64,000 nt of DNA, taken from the NCBI RefSeq assembly GCF_001008165.2, contig NZ_CP011452.2, forward strand, positions 2,108,001 to 2,172,000, read 5' to 3'. The notes beneath the pieces were generated by a model. That model ran no database searches. It saw only the letters and a list, made by a program, of their open reading frames with translations, and was not told the origin of the DNA. Position numbers and translations under genes: made by a program. Below, one piece after another: positions 19,587-28,418 of the stretch (positions are counted from its first letter, which is position 1; each line of letters opens with the position of its first letter). The stretch comes from Croceibacterium atlanticum. GTDB lineage: Bacteria; Pseudomonadota; Alphaproteobacteria; Sphingomonadales; Sphingomonadaceae.

Positions 19587-21115
19587 ACGACCTGCTGAAC
19601 ACGCTGCTGGGCCTGGGCCGGCCGCTGGCGGAACATGTCCTGCTGAGCGCGGCGGCGCTGGCGCTGGGCATTGTCATCGCCCTGCCGGTGGCCGTCTGGG
19701 CCAGCCGGTCCCCCCTGGTCGCGCGCATTGCGCTGGGTTTTGCCGCGCTGATCCAGACGATCCCGGCGCTGGCCCTGCTGGCACTTTTCTTCCCGGTCCT
19801 GCTGGCGATGCGCGCCGTGTTCGGGGAAGGGCTGCCGACACTGGGTTTCCTGCCGGCCCTGCTGGCACTGGCGCTGTATGCCGTGCTGCCCATCCTGCGC
19901 AATGCAGTGACGGCGCGCGTCAATATGGATGCGGGCGTAATCGAAGCGGCGGACGCTTCCGGCATGACCGGGTGGCAGAAACTGCGCCTTGTCGAAGCGC
20001 CGATCACCGCGCCCTATATCATGGCCGGGATCCGCACTGCCGCCGTCTGGGTGATCGGCGCGGCCACACTGGCCACGACTGTTGGCCAGCCGAGCCTGGG
20101 CGATCCGATCTTCGCCGGATTGCAGACGCAGAACTGGGTGCTGGTGCTGGCGGGCTGCATTGCCTCTGCCGGGCTGGCGCTGGCGGCGGACGGGCTGCTG
20201 GGCCTGATGGAACGGGGCTTCGCCAGCAGGCGGCGCGGCCTGACATGGGCGGGAATCGGCCTGGCCCTGGCCGGCGTGCTGGCCGCTGCCCTTGTCCAAC
20301 AGGGCCAGTCGCGCGAAACCGTGGTGGTCGGGGCCAAGAATTTCTCCGAACAATTCATCCTCGCCCGGCTGATCGGGAACAGGCTGGAACAGGCGGGCTA
20401 TGATGTCCGCTATCGCCAGGGCCTTGGTTCGGCAGTGATCCACGGCGCGCTGACCAGCGGGGCGATCGATGTCTATGTCGATTATTCCGGAACGATCTGG
20501 GCCAATGAGATGAAGCGGGAAGACACCCCCCCGCGTGAGGAAATGATCCACGAGATCGCCCGCTGGGAACAGGATAGCAGCGGCACATTGCTGCTCGGCT
20601 CCCTTGGCTTCGAAAACGCCTATGCCTTCGCCATGCGCGGCGACGATGCGCGGGAAGCGGGGATCGCCTCTCTGGATGACCTGACGCCGATCGCTTCCAC
20701 CCTGACCATTGGCGGGGATGTGGAATTCTTCGAACGGCCCGAATGGCCCGCCGTGCGCGATACCTATGGCCTGCAGGGCGCCACCACTCGCAGCTTCACC
20801 GCCACATTCATGTATGACGCCCTGCAAAGCGGCGCCGTGGATGCGATTGCGGCCTTTTCTTCCGATGGGCGCATCGCGGCGGACCGGCTGACCGTGCTAT
20901 ATGATCCCCGGCGCGCCCTGCCCGCTTATGACGCGCTGTTGCTGATCGCGCCGGACCGCAAGGATGATGAACGCTTCGTCCGCGCGCTGCGCCCGCTGAT
21001 CGGCGCCATCCCGGTGGAAGCCATGCGGGAGGCGAATTATTCGGTCGATCGGGAAGCACACAAGCGCACGCCTCAACAGGCGGCAAAACAGCTCGCGGCG
21101 AGCATATCGGACTGA
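19583..21115 (+). CDS. osmoprotectant ABC transporter permease fused to its substrate-binding domain
   Basis: 510 residues from the GTG overlapping the ATPase stop. Residues 1-230: permease with about six hydrophobic helices and the EAA-loop EAADASGMTGWQKLRLVEAPI. Residues 250-510: OpuAC-type binding domain (VVVGAKNFSEQFILARLIGNRLEQAG..., VYVDYSGTIWANEM). This binding domain is for quaternary amines such as choline, betaine or carnitine. The fusion tethers the receptor to the membrane on the periplasmic side, as in OpuBC/EgtU-like systems. EgtUC-like ergothioneine binding is a known alternative for such fusions, so the substrate is open. Confidence 0.92.
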   Translation: MNDLLNTLLGLGRPLAEHVLLSAAALALGIVIALPVAVWASRSPLVARIALGFAALIQTIPALALLALFFPVLLAMRAVFGEGLPTLGFLPALLALALYAVLPILRNAVTARVNMDAGVIEAADASGMTGWQKLRLVEAPITAPYIMAGIRTAAVWVIGAATLATTVGQPSLGDPIFAGLQTQNWVLVLAGCIASAGLALAADGLLGLMERGFASRRRGLTWAGIGLALAGVLAAALVQQGQSRETVVVGAKNFSEQFILARLIGNRLEQAGYDVRYRQGLGSAVIHGALTSGAIDVYVDYSGTIWANEMKREDTPPREEMIHEIARWEQDSSGTLLLGSLGFENAYAFAMRGDDAREAGIASLDDLTPIASTLTIGGDVEFFERPEWPAVRDTYGLQGATTRSFTATFMYDALQSGAVDAIAAFSSDGRIAADRLTVLYDPRRALPAYDALLLIAPDRKDDERFVRALRPLIGAIPVEAMREANYSVDREAHKRTPQQAAKQLAASISD

Positions 21116-21125
21116 AAGCGGGGGA

Positions 21126-22181
21126 TCAGCCGGCGAGCCCGGTCCCATCCGGCCAGTCCGGCCCGGCAAGGCCCATCACCTTGAACAGCGCCCCCATCTG
21201 ATCCGCATCGACCAGCCTTTCCTTCGCCCGCATCAGCGTTTCGCGCTGATCGGGCCGGTGCCGGGCCAGCGCCTCCGCCCGTTGTTCGATACCCAGGGCG
21301 CGCAGCCATGCGCCCTGTTCCGCCGTGCCGAGCCATCTGGCATCGCGCGACAGCGCCACGTCCTTCAAGATCGCGAAATCGACCAATGCCGTCAGATCCG
21401 CTTCCCCCGGTGCAGCGAAGGGATCGATTTTTTCATGCGCCTTCACCGCCTGCAGGGTGGAACCGAAGCGCGGCTGATCATAACCGTAATCGATGAACAG
21501 GGCCGCGCCGCCCTGCTGCGCCAGCCGCCCGGCCACTTCGAAAACGACGGAGGCCGCGCCGGGGCAGGTTTCGAGTATGGTGCCCGCTTCCGCGTCCCGC
21601 CGCGCTTCGGGCACGGCGGCTTCCATCGGTTGCCGTCCTGCCATGAAGGTGAAATCATCGCCATCCAGCCCGACCATGCGTTCGCGCCAGCCATGGGGCG
21701 TGCGCACCAATTGCCGCACCGGCAGGGCATCGAGAAATTCATTGGCGACCAGCAGGACCGGCCCATCCGTGGGCACGGTTGAAAGATCGGAATGCAGCCG
21801 CGCTTCGGGCACGGCGGAAAGCTGGATCGCCTTCAGCTCTGCCGATCCTTCCACGAAATGCACCTGGGGCCGCAGGCCGAACTGCGCCATCGCCCGCAGC
21901 GCATCGCGCGCCAGCGTGCCGCGGCCGGGGCCGAGTTCCACATAATGCACGGGCAGGGGCTGCTGCGCCCGCAGCCAGATATCGGCCAGCCACAGCCCCA
22001 CCAATTCCCCGAACATCTGGCTGATTTCCGGGGCGGTGATGAAATCGCCCGCTTCGCCGAAGGGGTCCTTCGACGCGTAATAGCGGGCATTGGATTCGCC
22101 CATATAATGCAGCAGGCTGATCGGCCCGGTGGCCCGGATCAGCCGCCGGAATCTATCCGCCAGCGAACGGTTTTCGCTCAT
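21126..22181 (-). CDS. SAM-dependent methyltransferase, MidA/NDUFAF7 family
   Basis: 351 residues. N-terminal block SLLHYMGESNARYYASKDPFGEAGDFITAPEISQMFGEL is the DUF185 hallmark; SAM-binding YVELGPGRGTLARD follows near residue 90. Mitochondrial NDUFAF7 dimethylates an arginine of complex I NDUFS2 and is needed for complex I assembly; the bacterial protein is thought to act alike. The ATG overlaps the lgt stop by four bases (ATGA), so it is translationally coupled to lgt. The open frame upstream to 22292 lies inside lgt and is ignored. Confidence 0.9.
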   Translation of the reverse strand: MSENRSLADRFRRLIRATGPISLLHYMGESNARYYASKDPFGEAGDFITAPEISQMFGELVGLWLADIWLRAQQPLPVHYVELGPGRGTLARDALRAMAQFGLRPQVHFVEGSAELKAIQLSAVPEARLHSDLSTVPTDGPVLLVANEFLDALPVRQLVRTPHGWRERMVGLDGDDFTFMAGRQPMEAAVPEARRDAEAGTILETCPGAASVVFEVAGRLAQQGGAALFIDYGYDQPRFGSTLQAVKAHEKIDPFAAPGEADLTALVDFAILKDVALSRDARWLGTAEQGAWLRALGIEQRAEALARHRPDQRETLMRAKERLVDADQMGALFKVMGLAGPDWPDGTGLAG

Positions 22182-23077
22182 GCCCCGGTGGACGCCGGCC
22201 CCGCGGCAGCGCGGCCGCTGGCCAGTTCCGGCCTGCGCAATGCCCAGAAAACCAGCGCCAGCCCGCACAAGATCAGCGGAATGGTCAGCCACTGGCCCAT
22301 ATTCAGGCCGGTCCGCATCGCGAAATCAGCCAGTTGGGCATCCGGTTCGCGGAAGAATTCGACCGTAAAGCGCCCGGCGGAGATCACGCAGACGAAAGTG
22401 CCGACCAATATGCCCGGGCGATAACGGGCGCGGGTCATCCAGAACAGCGGCAGCATCACCGCAATCACCAGCGCGCCTTCCAGCAGCGCTTCGTAAAGCT
22501 GGCTGGGGTGGCGGGCCACATCGCCCGCACCGGGAAAGACCATTGCCCAGGGCACGTCCGGACCGGCCACGCGCCCCCACAATTCCCCATTGATGAAATT
22601 GGCCAGCCGCCCGAACAACATGCCGAAACCGACATTGACGGAAATATAATCGCACACGCGCATGAAGGATATCTGCCCGCGCCACGATACGAAGGCGATT
22701 GCCAGGGTCGTGCCGATCAGCCCGCCGTGAAAGCTCATCCCGCCATCCCACAGGCGCAGCAAGTCCCAGCTGACGGTTTCGCTGTCCGTCCAGCCGGTGA
22801 ACAGTTCCGGCTGGTAGAAAGCGGCATAGCCCAGCCGCCCGCCCAGGATGATGCCCAATGTGCAGTAGAAGAACAGGTCGTCCGCATGGCGTTGCGCCAT
22901 CGGGCTGCCGGGCGCCTTCACCATTCGGGACAGGTGCCAGTATCCCAGCAGGATGCCGGCCAGATAGGCCAGCGAATAGAAGCGCAGCGTGAAGAAGCCG
23001 AGTTCTATCCCCGGGCGCAACCCCAGATCGGCCCAGTAAATCGGCTGGCTCGCCGCAGCGCTCAACAGGTCTGGCAT
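22178..23077 (-). CDS. lgt: prolipoprotein diacylglyceryl transferase
   Basis: 299 residues with about seven membrane helices. Key segments present: WDGGMSFHGGLIG (catalytic histidine region), the Lgt signature GRLANFINGELWGR, and HPSQLYEALLEG. Transfers diacylglycerol from phosphatidylglycerol to the lipobox cysteine at the inner membrane. Its substrates in this window include the two lipoproteins at 11.6-12.8 kb. Leads a two-gene unit with the MidA-like gene. Confidence 0.96.
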   Translation of the reverse strand: MPDLLSAAASQPIYWADLGLRPGIELGFFTLRFYSLAYLAGILLGYWHLSRMVKAPGSPMAQRHADDLFFYCTLGIILGGRLGYAAFYQPELFTGWTDSETVSWDLLRLWDGGMSFHGGLIGTTLAIAFVSWRGQISFMRVCDYISVNVGFGMLFGRLANFINGELWGRVAGPDVPWAMVFPGAGDVARHPSQLYEALLEGALVIAVMLPLFWMTRARYRPGILVGTFVCVISAGRFTVEFFREPDAQLADFAMRTGLNMGQWLTIPLILCGLALVFWALRRPELASGRAAAGPASTGA

Positions 23078-23180
23078 ATGAATCGCGTCCCTCCGGTCTG
23101 CGCCGCATTGCCATCATTCGCCCGCAAGGCAAACCCCGTGCGCGATTGCATGACGCGGTTCAGCCTTTATGTGGGAGAGC

Positions 23181-25943
23181 GTGAACACACCGAGAATTTC
23201 AAACCAGCGCGCGGTAATAGACCGGCGCAAGCTTGCCGCGGCCGTGGCGGAAGCCGTTTCCGGAAAGGACGCGCAGAAGGCACGCCCGCAAGTGCTGGAA
23301 CTGCTGCGGGGCGCCTTGCAAGCCGGGCGGGAAGAACTGGGCCGGCGCCTGGCCGAAAAGCCATCCGCCGGGCACGAAGCGACGCATGGCTATTGCTTCC
23401 TGATCGACCAGCTGATCCGCGTGCTGCACGATCACGTGGTCCACGATGTCTATCCCAATGCCAATCCCAGCACCGGTGAAAAGCTCGCCCTGATTGCGGT
23501 CGGCGGCTATGGCCGCGGCGAAATGGCGCCGCATTCCGATGTGGATATTGCCTTCATCACCCCGATCAAGACGCCCGCCTGGTGCGAACAGGTGATCGAG
23601 GCGCTGCTTTATTTCCTGTGGGATCTGGGCCTGCATGTGGGCCATTCCAGCCGATCGCTGGATGAAATGGTGCGCATGGCCAGGGGCGATCTGACCATTC
23701 GCACCGCCCTGCTGGAAGGCCGCTATCTCTGGGGCGATCAGGATCTCTACAAGGACGCCAGCCGCCGTTTCTGGAGCGAAGTGGTCCCCGGATCAGAAGC
23801 GCAATTCGTGGCCGAAAAGCTGGAAGAACGGAACAACCGGCACAAGCGCATGGGTGACAGCCGCTATGTCGTCGAACCCAATGTGAAGGACGGCAAGGGC
23901 GGGCTGCGCGACCTGCAGACGCTGTACTGGATCGGCAAATATAATCACCGCGTGACCAGCGCGGCCGAACTGGTCGATGTCGGCCTGTTCACGCAGAAGG
24001 AATACCGCACCTTCCGCCGGGCGGAAAATTTCCTGCTGGCCGTGCGTTGCCACCTGCATACCATCACCGGACGCGGCGAGGACCGGCTGACCTTCGACCT
24101 GCAACGGGAAGTGGCGCGGCGCATGAATTTCGCCGACCGGCCAGGCAAGAACGCGGTCGAACGCTTCATGCAGTTCTATTTCCTGCAGGCAAGGAATGTC
24201 GGCAATCTGACCGGCGTATTCCTGTCCCACCTTGAAGAGGAAATGGCGGAGCGCAAGCGCAAGCGGGGCCTGTTCTCCCGCCGCGCCAGGAACGTGACCA
24301 GGCTGAAAGGCTATGAAGTGGCAGACGGGCGGATCAGCGCGCCCGAGGATGACTGGTTCCAGAACGATCCGATACGCCTGATCGAAATCTTCACCCTGGC
24401 CGAACAGCATGGCCTGGAAATCCACCCTGAAACAATGCGCATGGCCCGGCGCGATGCCGAACTTATCAAGGGGCCCGTGCGCAGGGATCCGCGCGCCAAT
24501 GCGCTGTTCCTGGACCTGCTATGCGGCCGGAAGGATCCGGAAACCGTGCTGCGCTGGCTGAACGAGGCGGGCGTGTTCGGCCGCTTCATGCCGGATTTCG
24601 GCAAGGTCAACGCGCAGATGCAGTTCGACATGTATCACCATTACACGGTGGACGAACATACGATCCGCGCGGTCGGCCTGCTGGCACAGATCGAACGCGG
24701 AGAACTGACGCAGGATCACCCGATGGCGACGCAGGTGATCCAGAAGATCGCCCATCGCCGCGTGCTCTATGTCGCCACCCTGCTGCACGATATCGCCAAG
24801 GGGCGCGGCGGCGATCATTCGGTTCTTGGCGCCGAAGTCGCGATGAAGCTGTGCCCTCGGCTGGGCCTGAACGAGGATGAGACGGAACTGGTCAGCTGGC
24901 TGGTGCGGTATCACCTGCTGATGAGCGCCACGGCCTTCAAGCGCGACCTGTCCGATCCGAAGACGATCGACGATTTCGTGGCCGAAGTGCAGACGCTGGA
25001 ACGGTTGCGGCTGCTTTCATTGCTGACCATCGTGGACATAAGGGCGGTCGGCCCCGGCATCTGGAACAGCTGGAAGCGGCAATTGCTGGGCGAACTCTAC
25101 GAACTGGCGGAAGAGCGGATGCGGCTGGGCAAGGCGACCCATCGCCGGGCGCAACGCGTCGCCGCGAAGAAGGAACGCGTGGCCGAACTGCTGGGCGACA
25201 AGGCTTCCATCATTACCGATCTGGAAGACCGCTTCGACGATGCATACTGGATTGCCGAACCGGAAGACATCATCGCCCGCAACCAGGTGCATTATGCCGC
25301 GGCCAAGGCAGTGGAGGACAAATTGTCCATCTACGCCGAATATTATCCGGCGCGCGGCGCAACGCTGGTGACCGTGATCGGGGATGACCATCCGGGCCTG
25401 TTCTTCCGCATTGCCGGGGCCATCCACCTGGCGGGCGGAAATATCATCGACGCCCGTATTCATACGACGCGGGTGGGCAAGGCGGTGGACAATTTCCTGG
25501 TGCAGAACCCGCTGGGCCAGCCCTTCCGCGAAGAAAGCCAGATCGAGCGGCTGCAATCGGCCATCAAGGATGCACTGGCCGGCAAGATCGAACTGGTGCC
25601 GCAGCTGGCCAAACGGCCGCTTGCCCGGCCGCGGGCCGACAATTTCCGCGTCCGGCCGCAAGTGTTCTTCGATAATGACGCATCGGAACGGTTCACCGTC
25701 ATCGAAGTGAACGCCACGGACCGCCCTGCCCTGCTGAACCGGCTGGCGCGGGCCCTGTTCGAAGCGCAGCTGATCATCAATTCCGCGCATATTACCCAAT
25801 ATGGCGAACGCGCGGTGGACACTTTCTATGTGACCGACCTGTTCGGCCACAAGCTGCACAAGAAGGAACGGCGGCAGAAGGTGGAAGAAGCGCTGCTGGA
25901 AGCTGCCGGCAATGCGGTGGAGGATTCCGAAAAGGCCGCCTGA
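23181..25943 (+). CDS. glnD: [protein-PII] uridylyltransferase / uridylyl-removing enzyme
   Basis: 920 residues from GTG 23181, which has GGGAG four bases before it; an ATG at 23169 would add four residues. Nucleotidyltransferase motif AVGGYGRGEMAPHSDVDIAF near residue 105, the PII-UTase domain with VEPNVKDGKGGLRDLQT, an HD domain (HDIAKGRGGDHS, near 535) for deuridylylation, and two C-terminal ACT domains (TVIGDDHPGLFFRIAGA; EVNATDRPALLNRLARAL) that sense glutamine. Couples nitrogen status to PII state. The antisense-free spacing and length match other alphaproteobacterial GlnD. Confidence 0.97.
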   Translation: MNTPRISNQRAVIDRRKLAAAVAEAVSGKDAQKARPQVLELLRGALQAGREELGRRLAEKPSAGHEATHGYCFLIDQLIRVLHDHVVHDVYPNANPSTGEKLALIAVGGYGRGEMAPHSDVDIAFITPIKTPAWCEQVIEALLYFLWDLGLHVGHSSRSLDEMVRMARGDLTIRTALLEGRYLWGDQDLYKDASRRFWSEVVPGSEAQFVAEKLEERNNRHKRMGDSRYVVEPNVKDGKGGLRDLQTLYWIGKYNHRVTSAAELVDVGLFTQKEYRTFRRAENFLLAVRCHLHTITGRGEDRLTFDLQREVARRMNFADRPGKNAVERFMQFYFLQARNVGNLTGVFLSHLEEEMAERKRKRGLFSRRARNVTRLKGYEVADGRISAPEDDWFQNDPIRLIEIFTLAEQHGLEIHPETMRMARRDAELIKGPVRRDPRANALFLDLLCGRKDPETVLRWLNEAGVFGRFMPDFGKVNAQMQFDMYHHYTVDEHTIRAVGLLAQIERGELTQDHPMATQVIQKIAHRRVLYVATLLHDIAKGRGGDHSVLGAEVAMKLCPRLGLNEDETELVSWLVRYHLLMSATAFKRDLSDPKTIDDFVAEVQTLERLRLLSLLTIVDIRAVGPGIWNSWKRQLLGELYELAEERMRLGKATHRRAQRVAAKKERVAELLGDKASIITDLEDRFDDAYWIAEPEDIIARNQVHYAAAKAVEDKLSIYAEYYPARGATLVTVIGDDHPGLFFRIAGAIHLAGGNIIDARIHTTRVGKAVDNFLVQNPLGQPFREESQIERLQSAIKDALAGKIELVPQLAKRPLARPRADNFRVRPQVFFDNDASERFTVIEVNATDRPALLNRLARALFEAQLIINSAHITQYGERAVDTFYVTDLFGHKLHKKERRQKVEEALLEAAGNAVEDSEKAA

Positions 25944-26110
25944 ACGGCCAGCCACCGCCTGCCCCGGCAGGTTTGCGGAACGGGCGATCCCTCATTCGCC
26001 ACCCTTTGTCGCTTGGCGGGTCGATAGTTCCGCCCGTTCACGTACCAGACAGGAAACAACCCCGATCGGCCGCAGCCGAAGAGGGCTGCGGGGTAGGACA
26101 AATCAAATCA

Positions 26111-27157
26111 ATGTCATTCATGGGTTTTTTCCCGTTTCGGGCGGCGGATCTGGCAATCGATCTGGGCACCGCCAATACGGTGGTGTTCCTCAAGGGCCAT
26201 GGCATCGTGCTGGCCGAACCGTCAGTCGTCACGCTTGAGACAATCGGCGCGATCAAGAGCGTGCGCGCCGTGGGCGACGATGCGAAACTGATGCTGGGCA
26301 AGACGCCCGACAATGTCGAAACCATCAGGCCGCTGCGCAACGGCGTGATCGCCGATCTCGAAATCGCCGAAGAGATGATCAAGCATTTCATCGCCAAGGC
26401 GAAGGCCAATGCCGGCGTGCGGTTGCGCGGCAGCCCGGAAATCGTGCTGTGCGTGCCGTCAGGTTCGACCGTGGTGGAACGGCGGGCGATCCGCGATGCC
26501 GCCAGCAATGCGGGCGCGCGCAAGGTCTGGCTGATCGACGAACCGATGGCCGCCGCGATCGGCGCGGATCTGCCCGTCACCCGTCCGGTCGGGTCCATGG
26601 TCGTGGATATTGGCGGCGGCTCCACCGAAGTGGGCGTCATGTCGGTTGGCGGGATGGCCGTCACCCTCTCCATCCGCACTGGCGGCGATCACATGGACGA
26701 AGCGATTGCCGCCTATGTCCGTCGCACGCATAATCTGGTGATCGGCGAAGCGACTGCCGAACGGATCAAGCTGGAAATCGGCACCGCCACCGTGGCGGAT
26801 GGCCGGACCCCGCGCCAGACCCGTATTCGCGGGCGCGACGTGGTGCGCGGCGTGCCCACGGAAAAACAGATCGGCGAGGACGAGATTGCCGAAGCCCTGG
26901 CGGAAACGGTCGGCCAGGTCGTGGCCGCCGTGCGCAACACGCTGGAAGCTACACCACCGGAAATCGCCGCCGATATCATTGAAGGCGGCATCGTGATGAC
27001 GGGTGGCGGCTGCATGTTGCACGGGCTGGACACGGTCCTGACCGAAGCAACCGGCCTGCCAGTGATGCTGGCGGAAGATCCGCTCCACTGCGTGGCCCGC
27101 GGCGCTGGCCGCGCGCTGGAAGATTTCGAATATCGCGGCGTGCTGCACCCGGTCTGA
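26111..27157 (+). CDS. mreB: MreB/Mrl family cell shape protein
   Basis: 348 residues. Actin-fold signatures: phosphate-1 AIDLGTANTVVFLKG, GSMVVDIGGGSTEVGVMS, connect motifs and TGGGCMLHGLD. N-terminal FFPFRAADLAID suggests an amphipathic membrane anchor. It polymerises under the membrane to guide elongation. Unusually, no mreC/mreD follow; the next gene is convergent. Several segments (TLSIRTGGDHMDEA, VRRTHNLVIGEATAERIKLEIG, the short insert VADGRTPRQ) look divergent from canonical sphingomonad MreB, so it may be a second paralogue. The start is the ATG of MSFMGFF; the longer frame is in the leader. Confidence 0.9.
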   Translation: MSFMGFFPFRAADLAIDLGTANTVVFLKGHGIVLAEPSVVTLETIGAIKSVRAVGDDAKLMLGKTPDNVETIRPLRNGVIADLEIAEEMIKHFIAKAKANAGVRLRGSPEIVLCVPSGSTVVERRAIRDAASNAGARKVWLIDEPMAAAIGADLPVTRPVGSMVVDIGGGSTEVGVMSVGGMAVTLSIRTGGDHMDEAIAAYVRRTHNLVIGEATAERIKLEIGTATVADGRTPRQTRIRGRDVVRGVPTEKQIGEDEIAEALAETVGQVVAAVRNTLEATPPEIAADIIEGGIVMTGGGCMLHGLDTVLTEATGLPVMLAEDPLHCVARGAGRALEDFEYRGVLHPV

Positions 27158-27182
27158 CAGCCGGGCGCGGCTCCGCCCGCTG
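27158..27182. terminator. hairpin between convergent mreB and PilZ gene
   Basis: CAGC-GGGCG (one bulged C) pairs with CGCCC-GCTG around a six-base loop, immediately after the mreB stop. No T-run on either strand, so termination is uncertain. Confidence 0.35.
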
Positions 27183-27184
27183 GA

Positions 27185-27562
27185 TCAGTGACGCATTCCG
27201 ATGGCACGCGGCGGGCGCGGCACCGGAAGCGGGCGCCCGAAATTATCGAATAATTGGGCTGTATCACTGTCCCATTCATCGCCCGGCCGGAAACCCAGCC
27301 GTTCCACCACGGCTGCATGCAGCGGTAGATGGAATTGCACGCCGCCCACGCCTTCGCGCAGCCAGACGATGCGGCCGCCAATATCCACCAGGCGTTCGAA
27401 ATGCAGCATTACCCGGTCGCCCGGCACAAGATCCGCGTCTTCCGCTTCGATCATGCAGCCGCCCGTGGAAAGATCGGTCACGAATATTCGGCAGGGGCGC
27501 TCATCAATGCGGGCTTCCACCTCCACATCGACGACCACCCGTTTGGATGTACGTTCGTCCAC
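27185..27562 (-). CDS. PilZ domain-containing protein
   Basis: 125 residues from the GTG at 27562, which has GAGGAG seven bases in front; a TTG at 27580 is the alternative. The single PilZ domain shows the arginine-bearing start DERTSKRVVVDVEVEARI, then D-L-S-T-G-G-C (the D/NxSxxG c-di-GMP motif) and a following beta segment RIVWLREGVGGVQFH. The usual RxxxR is partly kept as R-T-S-K-R. Probably a cytosolic c-di-GMP receptor; a GGDEF protein is encoded at 40.4 kb. Confidence 0.85.
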   Translation of the reverse strand: MDERTSKRVVVDVEVEARIDERPCRIFVTDLSTGGCMIEAEDADLVPGDRVMLHFERLVDIGGRIVWLREGVGGVQFHLPLHAAVVERLGFRPGDEWDSDTAQLFDNFGRPLPVPRPPRAIGMRH

Positions 27563-27730
27563 CGTAAGTCTCCTCGACAATAAACCTATTGCCGACCCGT
27601 TCGGTGACCCCCCTCGAAAAAAGGATCCCTGAGCTTTTCGCTTCTGCGAGATAGTTTCACGCCAGGCAGCTTGCGAAACCCTGAAGCGAGATGCTTAACG
27701 GTGCAGTCAGTTAACAGCTGGCGAGCAGGC

Positions 27731-28396
27731 TCAACCGCCCCGTTTTCCGAATAATGCAGTGCCTACCCGCACATGCGTGGCGCCCAGCATGATCGCGGTT
27801 TCAAAATCGCCGCTCATGCCCATGCTGCGCCCTTCCAGACCGTTATCGGCGGCCAGCTTGTCCAGCAATGCGAAGAAGGGCGCCGGCTCGATCCCGAGGG
27901 GCGGAACGCACATCAGCCCGGCCAGCGGCAGTTCCGCTTCCCGCGCCTGTTCCAGCAGGGCTGGCAGTTCCCCGATCGGGCAGCCGCCCTTCTGATCTTC
28001 CGCACCGATATTGACCTGCACGAACAGCGGCACACGCTTGCCCGCCTTGTCCATCGCCCTGGCCAGAGCCTTCACCAGGCTCGGCCGGTCGAGCGAATGG
28101 ATCGCGTCGAACAGTTCCACCGCGTCATCCGCCTTGTTGGACTGCAATTGGCCGACCAGATGCAGCTCCGCATCGGGAAAGCGTTCGCGCAATTGCGGCC
28201 ATTTGCCCTGCGCTTCCTGCACCCGGTTTTCACCGAACACACGCTGCCCGGCCTCCAGCAAGGGCGTGATGGCATCGCCGTCATGCGTCTTGCTGATGGC
28301 GATCAGCGTCACATCCTCGGCCTTTCGCCCGGCAATCTTGCAGGCTTGGGCGATGCGGGATTCAATATCGGCGAGACGGGTGGCTGCGCTTTCCAT
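27731..28396 (-). CDS. yggS: YggS family PLP-binding protein (PLP homeostasis)
   Basis: 221 residues. PLP lysine in LIAISKTHDGDAI near residue 36, then VFGENRVQEAQGK, LHLVGQLQSNKA, VQVNIGAEDQKGGC, LMCVPP, SMGMSGDFETAIMLGATHVRVGTALFG: the full set of the PLPBP family. Carries PLP and keeps free PLP balanced in the cytosol. Divergent from the ThiE-like gene with only 22 bases between the start codons, so the promoters must sit in coding sequence or one of the starts lies further in. Confidence 0.95.
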   Translation of the reverse strand: MESAATRLADIESRIAQACKIAGRKAEDVTLIAISKTHDGDAITPLLEAGQRVFGENRVQEAQGKWPQLRERFPDAELHLVGQLQSNKADDAVELFDAIHSLDRPSLVKALARAMDKAGKRVPLFVQVNIGAEDQKGGCPIGELPALLEQAREAELPLAGLMCVPPLGIEPAPFFALLDKLAADNGLEGRSMGMSGDFETAIMLGATHVRVGTALFGKRGG

Positions 28397-28418
28397 GCGC
28401 GCGCCCTATAACGGAGCG

